A stretch of 10,066 bases of DNA from Lachnospiraceae bacterium (GTDB taxonomy: Bacteria; Bacillota; Clostridia; Lachnospirales; Anaerotignaceae), in assembly GCA_028695945.1 (NCBI GenBank), contig JAQVIB010000062.1, positions 1-10,066 on the forward strand, given 5' to 3'. Shown in pieces: positions 1 to 6,672 of this stretch (position 1 is its first letter; the number at the start of each line of letters is the position of its first letter). The notes beneath the pieces are model-generated. The model saw nothing but the letters and a program-made list of their open reading frames with translations. It had not been told where the DNA came from and did not search any database. The translations under genes were made by a program, and so were the position numbers.

Positions 1-146
1 AGTGTCTTAACCATACCAGTTTTTAATAATAGTTTGCCTGTAACAATAAGGGCTTTTCCACCAAGTGTTTTTACAACACCTTCACTGTCTGCCAAAGCAT
101 TTACTCCAATTAGTGTCTGTCCTGGTAATATAAATTTACATGCCAT
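1..146 (-). CDS. Iron-containing alcohol dehydrogenase, N-terminal fragment (cut by left edge)
   Basis: Only the first 48 codons are in the window; the gene continues beyond base 1. The peptide begins MACKFILPGQTLIGVNAL and continues with LGGKALIVTG and LLLKTGMV. This is the usual opening of iron-dependent (group III) alcohol dehydrogenases: a short beta strand, a gly-rich turn, then the GGKKALIVTD-like first strand of the Rossmann-type domain. The metal ligands lie in the missing part. The ATG is preceded by a GGAGAAGG ribosome binding site and starts 24 bases after the stop of the aminotransferase gene, so it is the last visible gene of the ABC-transporter operon. Next to an omega-aminotransferase, the likely role is NAD(P)H-dependent reduction of the semialdehyde product to a hydroxy acid or alcohol. 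This is inferred from context only. Family assignment rests on 48 residues. Confidence 0.75.
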   Translation of the reverse strand, partial: MACKFILPGQTLIGVNALADSEGVVKTLGGKALIVTGKLLLKTGMVKT

Positions 147-170
147 TTTAATTACACCTTCTCCTTCATA

Positions 171-1523
171 TTAGATACATTCTCTTATGGCATTTTCTAA
201 TATTTCAAATCCAGCATTTAACTGTTCATCCGTTATAACAAGAGGTGCAAGGAAACGAATAACATTCCCGCTCATGCCGGCATTTTCTATTATTAACCCA
301 TGTTGGGCACATATTGCCATAAGCTTATTAACAATTTCTCCATTAGGTTCTTTTGTGGCTTTATCTTTTACAAATTCAATGCCAATCATTGCACCTAAAC
401 CACGTACATCACCAATTACTTCGTATTTATCTTTCCACCCATTAAATACTTCAATGCATTTTTTACCTATTTGTGCAGAACGTTCAACAAGGTGGTCTCT
501 TTCTATTATTTCCAAAACCTTTAAGCCTGCTGCACAAGCTAAAGCATTTCCTCCGTAAGTACCACCTAGTGTACCAACTTGTACTGAATCCATAACCTCA
601 GTACTGGCAATAATTGCACTTAAAGGAATACCACCTGCAATGGATTTTGCCGCAGTAATAATGTCTGGTGCACAGCCTACTTCTTCCCAGTACTCAGTTG
701 CAAAAAATTTGCCTGTACGTCCAAAACCAGATTGAACTTCATCTGCAACTAAAAGTATTCCGTTTTCGTCACAAATTTGGCGAACAGCTTTTACCCATTC
801 AATTGGTGCAGGAATAAAACCACCTTCACCCTGTAAAGGTTCTAATACAATGGCAGCAACGTATTCAGCAGGAGATGCATTTTCAAATACCATTTTTAAA
901 TTGTCTATGTAAAAATCTATGGCTTCCTTTTCAGTCATTCCTGTAGGTCTGCGGTACAAGTAAGGATATTCTGCACGGTAAATTCCATCTGGGAACGGCC
1001 CCATTCCAACTGCGTAAGCTTTTTTTGCAGTCATTGTCATTGCAAGCATTGTTCTTCCATGAAAAGCTCCAGAAAATACAATAATATTAGGGCGTTTTGT
1101 ACATCCCTTTGCAATCTTAACAGCATTTTCATTAGCCTCTGCACCACTGTTTGCAAACATTACTTTTTTTGTATTGCCCCTAACAGGCGCAATTGCCGCC
1201 AGCTTCTCAGCCAAATTTATATATCCCTCATGGGTTACAATATTAAACATACCGTGGAAAAATCTGCTTGCCTGCTCATTAACAGCCTCCACTAATTCTG
1301 GGTGTGTATGTCCAACATTAAGAACTCCTACACCTCCTACCCAATCCAAAAAGATATTTCCATCAACATCTTCTATCATTGCCCCTTCTGCACGTTCAAT
1401 AACACAAGGATAAATACAACGAATTGCATTTGGAACTACATTTTTTCTACGTTCTATTATTGCCGCTGCCTTTGGTCCAGGTAATTGTTCTGTAGAAATT
1501 TTAGGTAAAGCATATTTTAACAT
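171..1523 (-). CDS. Class III PLP-dependent omega-aminotransferase (GabT-like)
   Basis: The 450-residue protein is full length for the 4-aminobutyrate/ornithine/taurine aminotransferase group. Recognisable motifs include NSGAEANENAVK (125-136, PLP phosphate region), the FSGAFHGRT segment (150-157), LEPLQGEGG (228-236), DEVQSGFGRTG (261-271, with Asp261 expected to contact the PLP pyridine nitrogen), Lys293 in AAKSIAGG (expected Schiff-base lysine) and GTYGGN (321-326). The enzyme should move an amino group from an omega-amino acid or diamine to a 2-oxo acid such as 2-oxoglutarate or pyruvate, in the cytoplasm. The ATG has a GGGAG ribosome binding site nine bases upstream. The gene lies 25 bases after the kinase-like gene and 24 before the alcohol dehydrogenase, so it is cotranscribed with the amino acid importer. 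GabT is the best-known relative, but taurine-pyruvate, beta-alanine-pyruvate, 5-aminovalerate or putrescine specificity cannot be excluded from sequence. The family call is firm; the substrate is open. Confidence 0.9.
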   Translation of the reverse strand: MLKYALPKISTEQLPGPKAAAIIERRKNVVPNAIRCIYPCVIERAEGAMIEDVDGNIFLDWVGGVGVLNVGHTHPELVEAVNEQASRFFHGMFNIVTHEGYINLAEKLAAIAPVRGNTKKVMFANSGAEANENAVKIAKGCTKRPNIIVFSGAFHGRTMLAMTMTAKKAYAVGMGPFPDGIYRAEYPYLYRRPTGMTEKEAIDFYIDNLKMVFENASPAEYVAAIVLEPLQGEGGFIPAPIEWVKAVRQICDENGILLVADEVQSGFGRTGKFFATEYWEEVGCAPDIITAAKSIAGGIPLSAIIASTEVMDSVQVGTLGGTYGGNALACAAGLKVLEIIERDHLVERSAQIGKKCIEVFNGWKDKYEVIGDVRGLGAMIGIEFVKDKATKEPNGEIVNKLMAICAQHGLIIENAGMSGNVIRFLAPLVITDEQLNAGFEILENAIRECI

Positions 1524-1548
1524 AATAATAATCTCCCTTCATCAACTT

Positions 1549-2148
1549 TTAAGAAAACATAATGCGAACGGCTTCACATATTAAATCTACGCTTCCCTCT
1601 ACGCCATACGCACTTACATCAAACATAACATGCTTTCCCGACCTATCTCCACGCCTTTTCCCTGTAACATATTCATAATAGTTATGACGCTGATTGTCAA
1701 TCCTTTTTATCATCTTTTCTGCATTTTTTTCTGTAAGATCATAATATTGGGCTATATGCTCAATTCTCTTTTCCAACGGTGCATAGAAAAAAAAGTTTAT
1801 TACGTTTGGATATTCTCTTAAAATGTAATCCGAACAACGTCCAAACATTATACAAGTTTCATTTTTATTGGCTATTTCACGAATAACCTCTGCTTGAGCA
1901 GTAATTGCTTTTTCAGAATAGAAAGAGTTCGATGAACCATATACAAATTCAGAAAACAAACGATTTTGCTTATTCAATACTTCGTCAGATTCTTTAATAA
2001 TATCTATATTAATGCCCGCTTTCTTTGCTGTTAAATCCACCAAGGCTTTATCGTAAAATGGAATTCCAAGCCTGCTGGCAAGGCTTCTACCAATTTCACG
2101 TGCATTACAGCCAAATTCTCTGCTTATGGTTATAATATATTTTTTCAT
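1549..2148 (-). CDS. Cytidylate-kinase-like family protein
   Basis: The 199-residue cytoplasmic protein has the hallmarks of the cytidylate-kinase-like family: ISREFG near the N-terminus (8-13), REIGRSLASRLGIPFYD (17-33), MFGRCSDYIL (101-110) and FFFYAPLEKRIE (119-130). A downstream segment rich in Arg and Lys (145-172) resembles the lid and CORE-arginine region of nucleoside monophosphate kinases. The position of the phosphate-binding loop is odd: GCNAR stands where relatives usually show GSGGR, and true cytidylate kinases have GxxGxGK. Kinase activity is therefore doubtful. I chose the ATG at 2148 because a GGAGGG ribosome binding site (2156-2161) sits seven bases before it; the frame extends upstream to a TTG at 2163 that overlaps this site. 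The gene lies between an importer permease and an aminotransferase. Such proteins are frequent in clostridia and I know of no firm function; a regulatory or substrate-phosphorylating role is guesswork. Confidence 0.8.
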   Translation of the reverse strand: MKKYIITISREFGCNAREIGRSLASRLGIPFYDKALVDLTAKKAGINIDIIKESDEVLNKQNRLFSEFVYGSSNSFYSEKAITAQAEVIREIANKNETCIMFGRCSDYILREYPNVINFFFYAPLEKRIEHIAQYYDLTEKNAEKMIKRIDNQRHNYYEYVTGKRRGDRSGKHVMFDVSAYGVEGSVDLICEAVRIMFS

Positions 2149-2169
2149 ACTTAGTCCCTCCAATACTTA

Positions 2170-2198
2170 AGGAAGACGTTTTTCACTAACGCCTTCCT
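2170..2198 (-). other. Intercistronic hairpin between permease and kinase-like genes
   Basis: On the minus strand, AGGAAGGCGTT (2198-2188) can pair with AACGTCTTCCT (2180-2170) around a seven-base loop. This makes an 11-bp stem with one G-U pair. The stem includes the last codons and the stop of the permease gene. No U-tract follows, so it is not a clear terminator. It could slow ribosomes, block 3' decay or mark a processing site between the transporter and metabolic parts of the operon. Confidence 0.5.
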
Positions 2199-2902
2199 CT
2201 ATTTAATCTTCTTTCCAAAATTCTAATTGCAAATGCTAAAGGAATACAGATAGCTAAATATACTCCTGCTAAAATTGTGTATGATTCAATAGTAAGAAAT
2301 GTTTGTGCTGTATATGCCTTTGTTGTCATCAAAAATTCCTGTGCAGTGATATATGCCATTAAAGAAGTATCCTTAACCATCATTACTAAATAATTGCCGA
2401 ATACTGGCACGGAATTTCTAAATGCCTGTGGAATAACAATTTTAAACATTGCCTGTGCATTTGAAAAACCTAAAGCCAACGCTGCTTCTTTTTGCCCTTT
2501 GTCTATTGAAATAATAGCAGAACGGATAACTTCTGATATGTACGTTCCATAATTAATTCCAAGACCGATAATACCAGCCGTCATAGACCCCATTGATACT
2601 TTAAACCCCGAAATACCTATAATGGATGCAAAAATCTCTATAAACAACGGCATTACATAATAGATATATACCATCTGAACCAATAAGGGTGTTCCTCTTA
2701 TAAATTCTTGAAAGAGAATAATTATATGGTTCAGTGCTTTCTTTTTTGAAACTCTTCCCAAAGCAAGTATAAACCCAAAAACAATTGCAAATAAAAAACC
2801 TACTATAGTTGTTATTACTACAATGTGTAAGGCCTCACCTAACAATTTTGGAAGCAACTCTATTATTGCTTTAGAAAAATTTAAATTTTCAAGTACTTTC
2901 AT
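2186..2902 (-). CDS. Amino acid ABC transporter permease (HisM/GlnP type)
   Basis: The 238-residue membrane protein belongs to the polar amino acid (HAAT) permease family. It shows several hydrophobic segments (about 25-48, 60-92, 106-126, 165-190 and 206-226), the family motif RGTPLLVQ (69-76) and a complete EAA loop, KGQKEAALALGFS (135-147) continuing to IPQAFRNS (157-164), which docks onto the ATPase. A single permease gene suggests a homodimer in the membrane. I prefer the ATG at 2902: AGGAGG (2911-2916) lies eight bases before it, while the upstream GTG at 2911 overlaps that site. The gene starts 19 bases after the ATPase stop, so the two are translated from one message. The family is certain; the substrate is not determined by this protein. 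Confidence 0.93.
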   Translation of the reverse strand: MKVLENLNFSKAIIELLPKLLGEALHIVVITTIVGFLFAIVFGFILALGRVSKKKALNHIIILFQEFIRGTPLLVQMVYIYYVMPLFIEIFASIIGISGFKVSMGSMTAGIIGLGINYGTYISEVIRSAIISIDKGQKEAALALGFSNAQAMFKIVIPQAFRNSVPVFGNYLVMMVKDTSLMAYITAQEFLMTTKAYTAQTFLTIESYTILAGVYLAICIPLAFAIRILERRLNRGRR

Positions 2903-2921
2903 ACCTGCCACCTCCTAATTG

Positions 2922-3656
2922 TTATTTATTTAAAACACGTGACAAAAACTCTTTGGTTCTATCGTTTTTAGGATTAGTGAACATTTCAGCAGGAGAACTG
3001 TCCTCAACTACATATCCAGAATCCATAAATATTACTCTGTCTGCAACATCCTTTGCAAAACCCATTTCATGCGTAACAACTGCCATTGTCATTCCTTCAT
3101 CTGCCAATTCTCTCATTACATTTAGAACATCCCCTACTAATTCCGGGTCAAGTGCAGATGTAGGTTCATCAAACAGCATAATTTTAGGCTCCATAGCAAG
3201 GGCACGGGCAATAGCTACACGCTGTCTTTGCCCACCTGATAGTGTTTCAGGGTAAACCTTTGCCTTGTCTGCAAGACCAACCTTTTGTAAAAGCTGCATG
3301 CCTTTTTCAACAGCGTCTTCTTTATTCTTTTTCAGTATGTGAATGGGAGCGTATGTTACATTGTCAATTACCGTCATAAAAGGAAAAAGATTAAAGTTCT
3401 GAAAACACATTCCAACACTCTGCCTATAAGTTCTAACATTAAATTTATGTGTTAAAATATTTTCGCCATTATAAATAATTTCACCATCTGTTGGCACTTC
3501 CAACAAATTTAAACATCTTAGCAATGTACTTTTGCCAGAGCCCGAAGGACCTATAAGAACAAGCACCTCTCCTTCCTCAATAGAAAGATTAATGTTTTTT
3601 AAAACCTGAAGGTCTCCAAATTTCTTTTGTAATTTTTTAACTTCTAATAGTGGCAT
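2922..3656 (-). CDS. Amino acid ABC transporter ATP-binding protein (GlnQ/HisP type)
   Basis: The 244-residue cytoplasmic ATPase has every expected motif in order: Walker A GPSGSGKST (36-44), Q-loop Gln86 in CFQNFNLFP, signature LSGGQRQRVAIARAL (139-153), Walker B IMLFDEP with catalytic Glu164 (159-165), D-loop SALDPE (167-172) and switch His196 in VVTHEMGFA. Length and motifs are typical of polar amino acid importers. The start at 3656 gives the canonical MPLLEVKKL opening and has an AAGGAAG ribosome binding site; the frame is open further upstream to 3737, but that extension runs through an intergenic hairpin and has no family resemblance. The ATPase powers uptake together with the lipoprotein upstream and the permease downstream. 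Confidence 0.95.
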   Translation of the reverse strand: MPLLEVKKLQKKFGDLQVLKNINLSIEEGEVLVLIGPSGSGKSTLLRCLNLLEVPTDGEIIYNGENILTHKFNVRTYRQSVGMCFQNFNLFPFMTVIDNVTYAPIHILKKNKEDAVEKGMQLLQKVGLADKAKVYPETLSGGQRQRVAIARALAMEPKIMLFDEPTSALDPELVGDVLNVMRELADEGMTMAVVTHEMGFAKDVADRVIFMDSGYVVEDSSPAEMFTNPKNDRTKEFLSRVLNK

Positions 3657-3699
3657 TATAATCACTTCCTTTAATTTTGTAAGCCGTTGTTTTAAAAAT

Positions 3700-3739
3700 A
3701 AATACTGCAGGTATTTATGAACATTAGCCTGCAGCATTT
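3700..3739 (-). terminator. Hairpin with short U-tract between binding-protein and ATPase genes
   Basis: On the minus strand AAATGCTGCAGG (3739-3728) pairs with CCTGCAGTATTT (3711-3700). This is a 12-bp stem with one G-U pair and a 16-base loop, followed by A and then TTTTT. It sits in the 100-base gap between the solute-binding protein gene and the ATPase gene. Such intercistronic hairpins commonly protect upstream binding-protein mRNA or stop part of the transcription, so that more binding protein than membrane complex is made. The short U-tract suggests a weak, leaky terminator. Confidence 0.6.
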
Positions 3740-3756
3740 TTGATGTAAGTTATTAA

Positions 3757-4737
3757 TTACTCAGTTCTTGTGTTAATGTCATGGGTGCGTTCCTCATTTG
3801 TAATCATGTGAAGCTTTGGATCTAACTTATAATCTTCAAATACTTTGTCAATAAATCCTTCTTCTCTAAGCTTAGCTACAACTGCATCTACCTCTTTCAT
3901 AAATGCTATATCATCAAAATTCACCGATGGTGCAATTCTTCCTATTGTGGATTCATCATCAACATAATTTTCTGCCATCTTTAATCCTGTTACAGCATCT
4001 GGTGTATTTGCAAAAAGATTTTCAAGAACTGTTGAATCTGTTAAGAAACCATTAATCTTGCCATTTTGTAAAGCAACAATTGATTCAGTTTGGTCGCCTG
4101 TTGCACGTGCCTCTTTAATTAAGCCCTTTTCTTTCCAACTTTCAACAGTTGTTTGCCAAACAGTACCTGGTGTATAACCAATAACTGTTGAACTCGGGTC
4201 AAAGTTTTCTAAACCACTAATTGTACCATCTGACGGTACTAAAAGACCTCCACCCTGTGTGTACCAAATTTCACCAAAATAGATTTTTTCTGCACGGTCT
4301 GCTCTTATATACATACAGTCTGCAATAATATCTATTTTTTCAGAATTCAAATTTAAAATAAGCTCTGAAAAAGGAATAAGCTCCATTTCTGTTTTTTCAA
4401 TTCCAAGTCTTTTTCCAACTTCTTTAATAATTTCGGCATCAACACCTGAAAATTCTCCTGTTGCTTGGTCAATATAAGCAAAAGGTGCATCACCTGAAGA
4501 ACCAACTAATAAAGTTCCTTTTTCTCTTAATTCTGTAAGTTTTTCACTTGGAACACCATCTTTTGAAAATGAATTATCATATTGTTTCTCTGCTGAAGCG
4601 GCATTACTTTCTTCTTTTGCTGGAGTTGCAGCAGTTTCCTTTTTTTCTGCACCACATCCACTTAACATTCCCATTGATAGTACTATTGAAACTGCTAAAG
4701 ATAATACTCGAACCTTTTTCCAACTAAATTTTTTCAT
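3757..4737 (-). CDS. Amino-acid-type solute-binding lipoprotein of the ABC importer
   Basis: The 326-residue protein starts with a lipoprotein signal: basic residues (KKFSWKKVR, 2-10), a hydrophobic stretch and lipobox LSGC with acylated Cys28. A low-complexity Ala/Glu/Lys tether follows to about residue 55. The mature part is a family 3 (PBPb-type) binding domain: GTLLVGSSGDAPFAYID (74-90), GVDAEIIKEVGKRLGI (98-113), the domain-crossing region around IADCMYIRADRAEKIYFGE (138-156) and IGYTPGTVWQT (186-196). Conserved Arg145 in the RADR segment is where this family usually holds the ligand carboxylate. Some segments recall ectoine/hydroxyectoine (EhuB-like) binding proteins, but the resemblance is loose. 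It is anchored outside the membrane and delivers ligand to the permease. The ATG has an AAGGGGG ribosome binding site seven bases upstream and a leader with an intrinsic terminator just before it. Confidence 0.92.
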   Translation of the reverse strand: MKKFSWKKVRVLSLAVSIVLSMGMLSGCGAEKKETAATPAKEESNAASAEKQYDNSFSKDGVPSEKLTELREKGTLLVGSSGDAPFAYIDQATGEFSGVDAEIIKEVGKRLGIEKTEMELIPFSELILNLNSEKIDIIADCMYIRADRAEKIYFGEIWYTQGGGLLVPSDGTISGLENFDPSSTVIGYTPGTVWQTTVESWKEKGLIKEARATGDQTESIVALQNGKINGFLTDSTVLENLFANTPDAVTGLKMAENYVDDESTIGRIAPSVNFDDIAFMKEVDAVVAKLREEGFIDKVFEDYKLDPKLHMITNEERTHDINTRTE

Positions 4738-4763
4738 ACTACTTCCCCCTTTTTTGTTAATAC

Positions 4764-4798
4764 AAAAAGGAGCACAACGTAGTAACGTGTGCCCCTTT
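4764..4798 (-). terminator. Intrinsic terminator in the ABC operon leader (possible attenuator)
   Basis: On the minus strand AAAGGGGCACACG (4798-4786) can pair with CGTTGTGCTCCTTT (4779-4766), with one mismatch, a one-base bulge and a six-base loop; TTTTT (4768-4764) overlaps and ends the 3' arm. The U-tract ends only 26 bases before the lipoprotein start codon, leaving no room for another promoter. The operon is therefore either read through this terminator or controlled by it. The sequence GCACAC also occurs earlier in the leader (4858-4853) and could compete for the 3' arm. I recognise no known riboswitch or T-box. Confidence 0.65.
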
Positions 4799-4908
4799 GC
4801 ATTATTAATTTTTACTATGAATTTTTAGAAATAATCAGAAAAACATTACTATGTGTGCATACGCATAAGTAGAATTTTTATACCTCTCTGTTATTTACTA
4901 TGATAGTG

Positions 4909-4937
4909 ATTTTAGCAGAAGTGTTTACATTTAGCAA
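4909..4937 (-). promoter_or_regulatory. Predicted sigma-A promoter of the ABC/aminotransferase operon
   Basis: On the minus strand TTGCTA (4937-4932) and TAAAAT (4914-4909) are separated by exactly 17 bases. The expected transcription start is near 4902, giving a leader of about 165 nt before the lipoprotein ATG. The 11-bp palindrome ACTATGATAGT (4897-4907) lies on the predicted start point, and the -35 box falls inside the inverted repeat at 4921-4952. Confidence 0.5.
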
Positions 4938-4952
4938 TAGGCTAAAAAACAC
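4921..4952. repeat. Interrupted inverted repeat downstream of the recombinase gene
   Basis: GTGTTT-ACA-TTTAGC-AATAG-GCTAAA-AAACAC forms a 12-bp stem with one three-base bulge and a five-base loop. It starts 41 bases past the recombinase stop codon. No T-tract follows in either direction, so it is not a simple terminator. It could be an operator over the predicted ABC promoter, whose -35 box it contains, or a site related to the recombinase. Confidence 0.55.
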
Positions 4953-4992
4953 ATTTCTCTGTTCATTTGCACAACAAGGAACAATATTCACC

Positions 4993-6444
4993 TTATATTT
5001 TCCATTGAACTTCTGCATTGTCATTACCCACCATAATTTTTTCAATTACTTCGGAAGCAAATATTTTCTTTTCCTCAAATGTAAGAGCTTCAAAATTAAA
5101 TTGTTTTTTATTCAAACTTTTTTTATTCTCACCCATTTGCGTTAAGCACAAGTTCTTTTCCTCTTCCAATCTCTTTATTTTTTCATTCAAATATTGTATA
5201 GGTACATAATCACTTTGGGTAATTGCTTCAACTAATCTTGAAATTTTCTTATCAATGCTTAACACTTTTTCCGTTAAATTCAATTCATTTTCACCTAAAT
5301 TATTTTCACTTATCTGTATTTTAGGAAATGTTTTTTCAATTTCTTTCTGCACTTCTAATTCAAGTTGTTCTACCCACACCCCAATTTTTTCATGGCAAAT
5401 ATGATAATTGGTTCTTCCACTGCAAACCAGATATTTTTTACCTTTAGAAAATACTATTTTTAAACTGTAACCACAGTTTTGGCACTTTAGCAAACCAGAA
5501 AGCCATGTATACTTGCCTTTTCCATTATTGGGCACTTGTTTATTTTCGTCTAACTTCTCATTGCACCTAATCCAAATTTCTGATGGTATAATTCCTTCAT
5601 GAAGAGAAATTGAAAAATATTGCCTATCTACTTGGTTATATTTATCTCTTCCTCTATCTCTCTTCCCTACAAGCATTCCACCATGAATACCATCAAAGCC
5701 TTTATATGAACCATTAATTTGGATTCCTTTCGTTAGTAAATATGTGTACAAATCGAAATCACACCGTGCATAAATTGGGTTATGTAATATACGTGAAACT
5801 GCAACACTATCCCAAGCTTTTCTTTTTCCACATGGAATTTTTTCTTCTGTAAGACGCATTGCTATATCACCTAAACTTTTTTCTTTCTCCATGTATAATA
5901 AATAAATTTTCTTCACTATTTCAATATCGTCATTTGCTTGTAGAATAGACACTTTTTTCCCATTTGATTTATCGTTTTTTATTGAAAATCCAAATGGTGC
6001 AGGTCCTCCTACCCATGTGCCATTTTGCAGCCTTGCATAATAATTATCCTTAATGCGTTCGGCTATGGTTTCCCTCTCTAACTGTGCAAAACTCATTACA
6101 ATGTAAAGCATTGCTCTTCCTATGGGTGTACTTGTATCAAACTTTTCATTAATAGATACAAATTCCACACCATTCTCTTTCAACACTTCCCATACCGAAC
6201 CAAAATCAGCAATCGAGCGACTAAAACGGTCTATGCGGTAAACCACAATTTTTTCTATCTTTCCGCTCCTTACCTGTTCCAACATACGCTGAAATTCGGG
6301 ACGATTTATATTTTTCCCTGAAAAACCCTTATCAACAAAAATAGTGGCATCACTACCTGTTTCAGCCTGGCATTTTTCAATTTGTGTTTCTATGGAAATA
6401 CTGTCTTTTTTTTCTACAGACTGTCTGGCATAGATAGCAATCAT
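4993..6444 (-). CDS. Large serine recombinase (resolvase/integrase family)
   Basis: The 483-residue protein has the full layout of large serine recombinases. The N-terminal catalytic domain carries IAIYARQS with nucleophile Ser9, the active-site segment YRIDRFSRS (69-77) and FAQLERETIAERI (119-131) leading into the long E helix. A recombinase DNA-binding domain follows (about 145-300, with GGPAPFGF and the HNPIYA segment), then a zinc ribbon (Cys321, Cys324, Cys341, Cys350) and a coiled coil rich in Glu and Lys (about 390-440). It should cut and rejoin DNA at paired att-like sites through a Ser-DNA link. The ATG overlaps the stop of a 42-codon ORF (TAATG), indicating translational coupling. 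No excisionase, relaxase, resistance or phage gene lies next to it, so the element it served is either minimal or degraded. The reading frame is intact with all catalytic residues present. Confidence 0.93.
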   Translation of the reverse strand: MIAIYARQSVEKKDSISIETQIEKCQAETGSDATIFVDKGFSGKNINRPEFQRMLEQVRSGKIEKIVVYRIDRFSRSIADFGSVWEVLKENGVEFVSINEKFDTSTPIGRAMLYIVMSFAQLERETIAERIKDNYYARLQNGTWVGGPAPFGFSIKNDKSNGKKVSILQANDDIEIVKKIYLLYMEKEKSLGDIAMRLTEEKIPCGKRKAWDSVAVSRILHNPIYARCDFDLYTYLLTKGIQINGSYKGFDGIHGGMLVGKRDRGRDKYNQVDRQYFSISLHEGIIPSEIWIRCNEKLDENKQVPNNGKGKYTWLSGLLKCQNCGYSLKIVFSKGKKYLVCSGRTNYHICHEKIGVWVEQLELEVQKEIEKTFPKIQISENNLGENELNLTEKVLSIDKKISRLVEAITQSDYVPIQYLNEKIKRLEEEKNLCLTQMGENKKSLNKKQFNFEALTFEEKKIFASEVIEKIMVGNDNAEVQWKI

Positions 6445-6572
6445 TATCTACACCTCTTACTTTTATTTCTTTCTACTAATAGTTTTCTAAAAATTCTATG
6501 CATTGTTTCGTTAATTATTTTTTGTTCTAAACCCTCATTTTCGTAGTGTGGTCTTGTATGCTTAATTTTCAT
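6444..6572 (-). CDS. Small coupled ORF upstream of the recombinase (42 aa, unknown)
   Basis: A 42-codon frame starts at an ATG preceded by an AAAGGG ribosome binding site. Its TAA stop shares a base with the recombinase ATG (TAATG). The peptide is basic and looks helical: it begins MKIKHTRPHYENEGLEQKI and ends in a run rich in Arg and Lys (RKLLVERNKSKRCR). I do not recognise it. The real start signal and the stop-start overlap suggest it is translated and feeds ribosomes to the recombinase gene. It may be a small DNA-binding or directionality factor, or merely a coupling leader. Confidence 0.55.
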   Translation of the reverse strand: MKIKHTRPHYENEGLEQKIINETMHRIFRKLLVERNKSKRCR

Positions 6573-6600
6573 AAAATCACATCCCTTTAACATTTTATGA

Positions 6601-6630
6601 AATATAAAACTTTATTACTACTTTTTCCAA
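6601..6630 (-). promoter_or_regulatory. Predicted promoter of the small ORF and recombinase
   Basis: On the minus strand TTGGAA (6630-6625) and TATATT (6606-6601) are 18 bases apart, about 30 bases before the small ORF's start codon. The match to sigma-A boxes is moderate and the region is AT-rich, so this is a candidate only. Confidence 0.35.
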
Positions 6631-6672
6631 ACTGCTTCTCTTAATCAAAACCACTATAACAAAAACTAGGTT

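Noticed and set aside
2149..2163. Upstream TTG start adding five residues to the kinase-like protein.
   Set aside because: The TTG overlaps the GGAGGG site, which is correctly spaced for the ATG at 2148.
4734..4802. A 22-codon leader ORF running through the terminator hairpin, with a TGA overlapping the lipoprotein ATG (ATGA).
   Set aside because: Attractive as an attenuation peptide, but no ribosome binding site precedes its ATG and the residues show no run of a regulatory amino acid. Probably chance.
4850..4870. Five-codon leader peptide (Met-Arg-Met-His-Thr) in the ABC leader.
   Set aside because: The nearest GAGAGG is about 16 bases from the ATG, too far, and no regulatory codon bias is visible.
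4897..4907. Palindrome ACTATGATAGT at the predicted ABC transcription start, sharing TGATAGT/ACTATCA with the MocR operator arms and hinting at co-regulation.
   Set aside because: The same 11-mer also occurs inside the class V aminotransferase coding region (7982-7992), so its presence is not specific, and the match to the operator arm is only seven bases.
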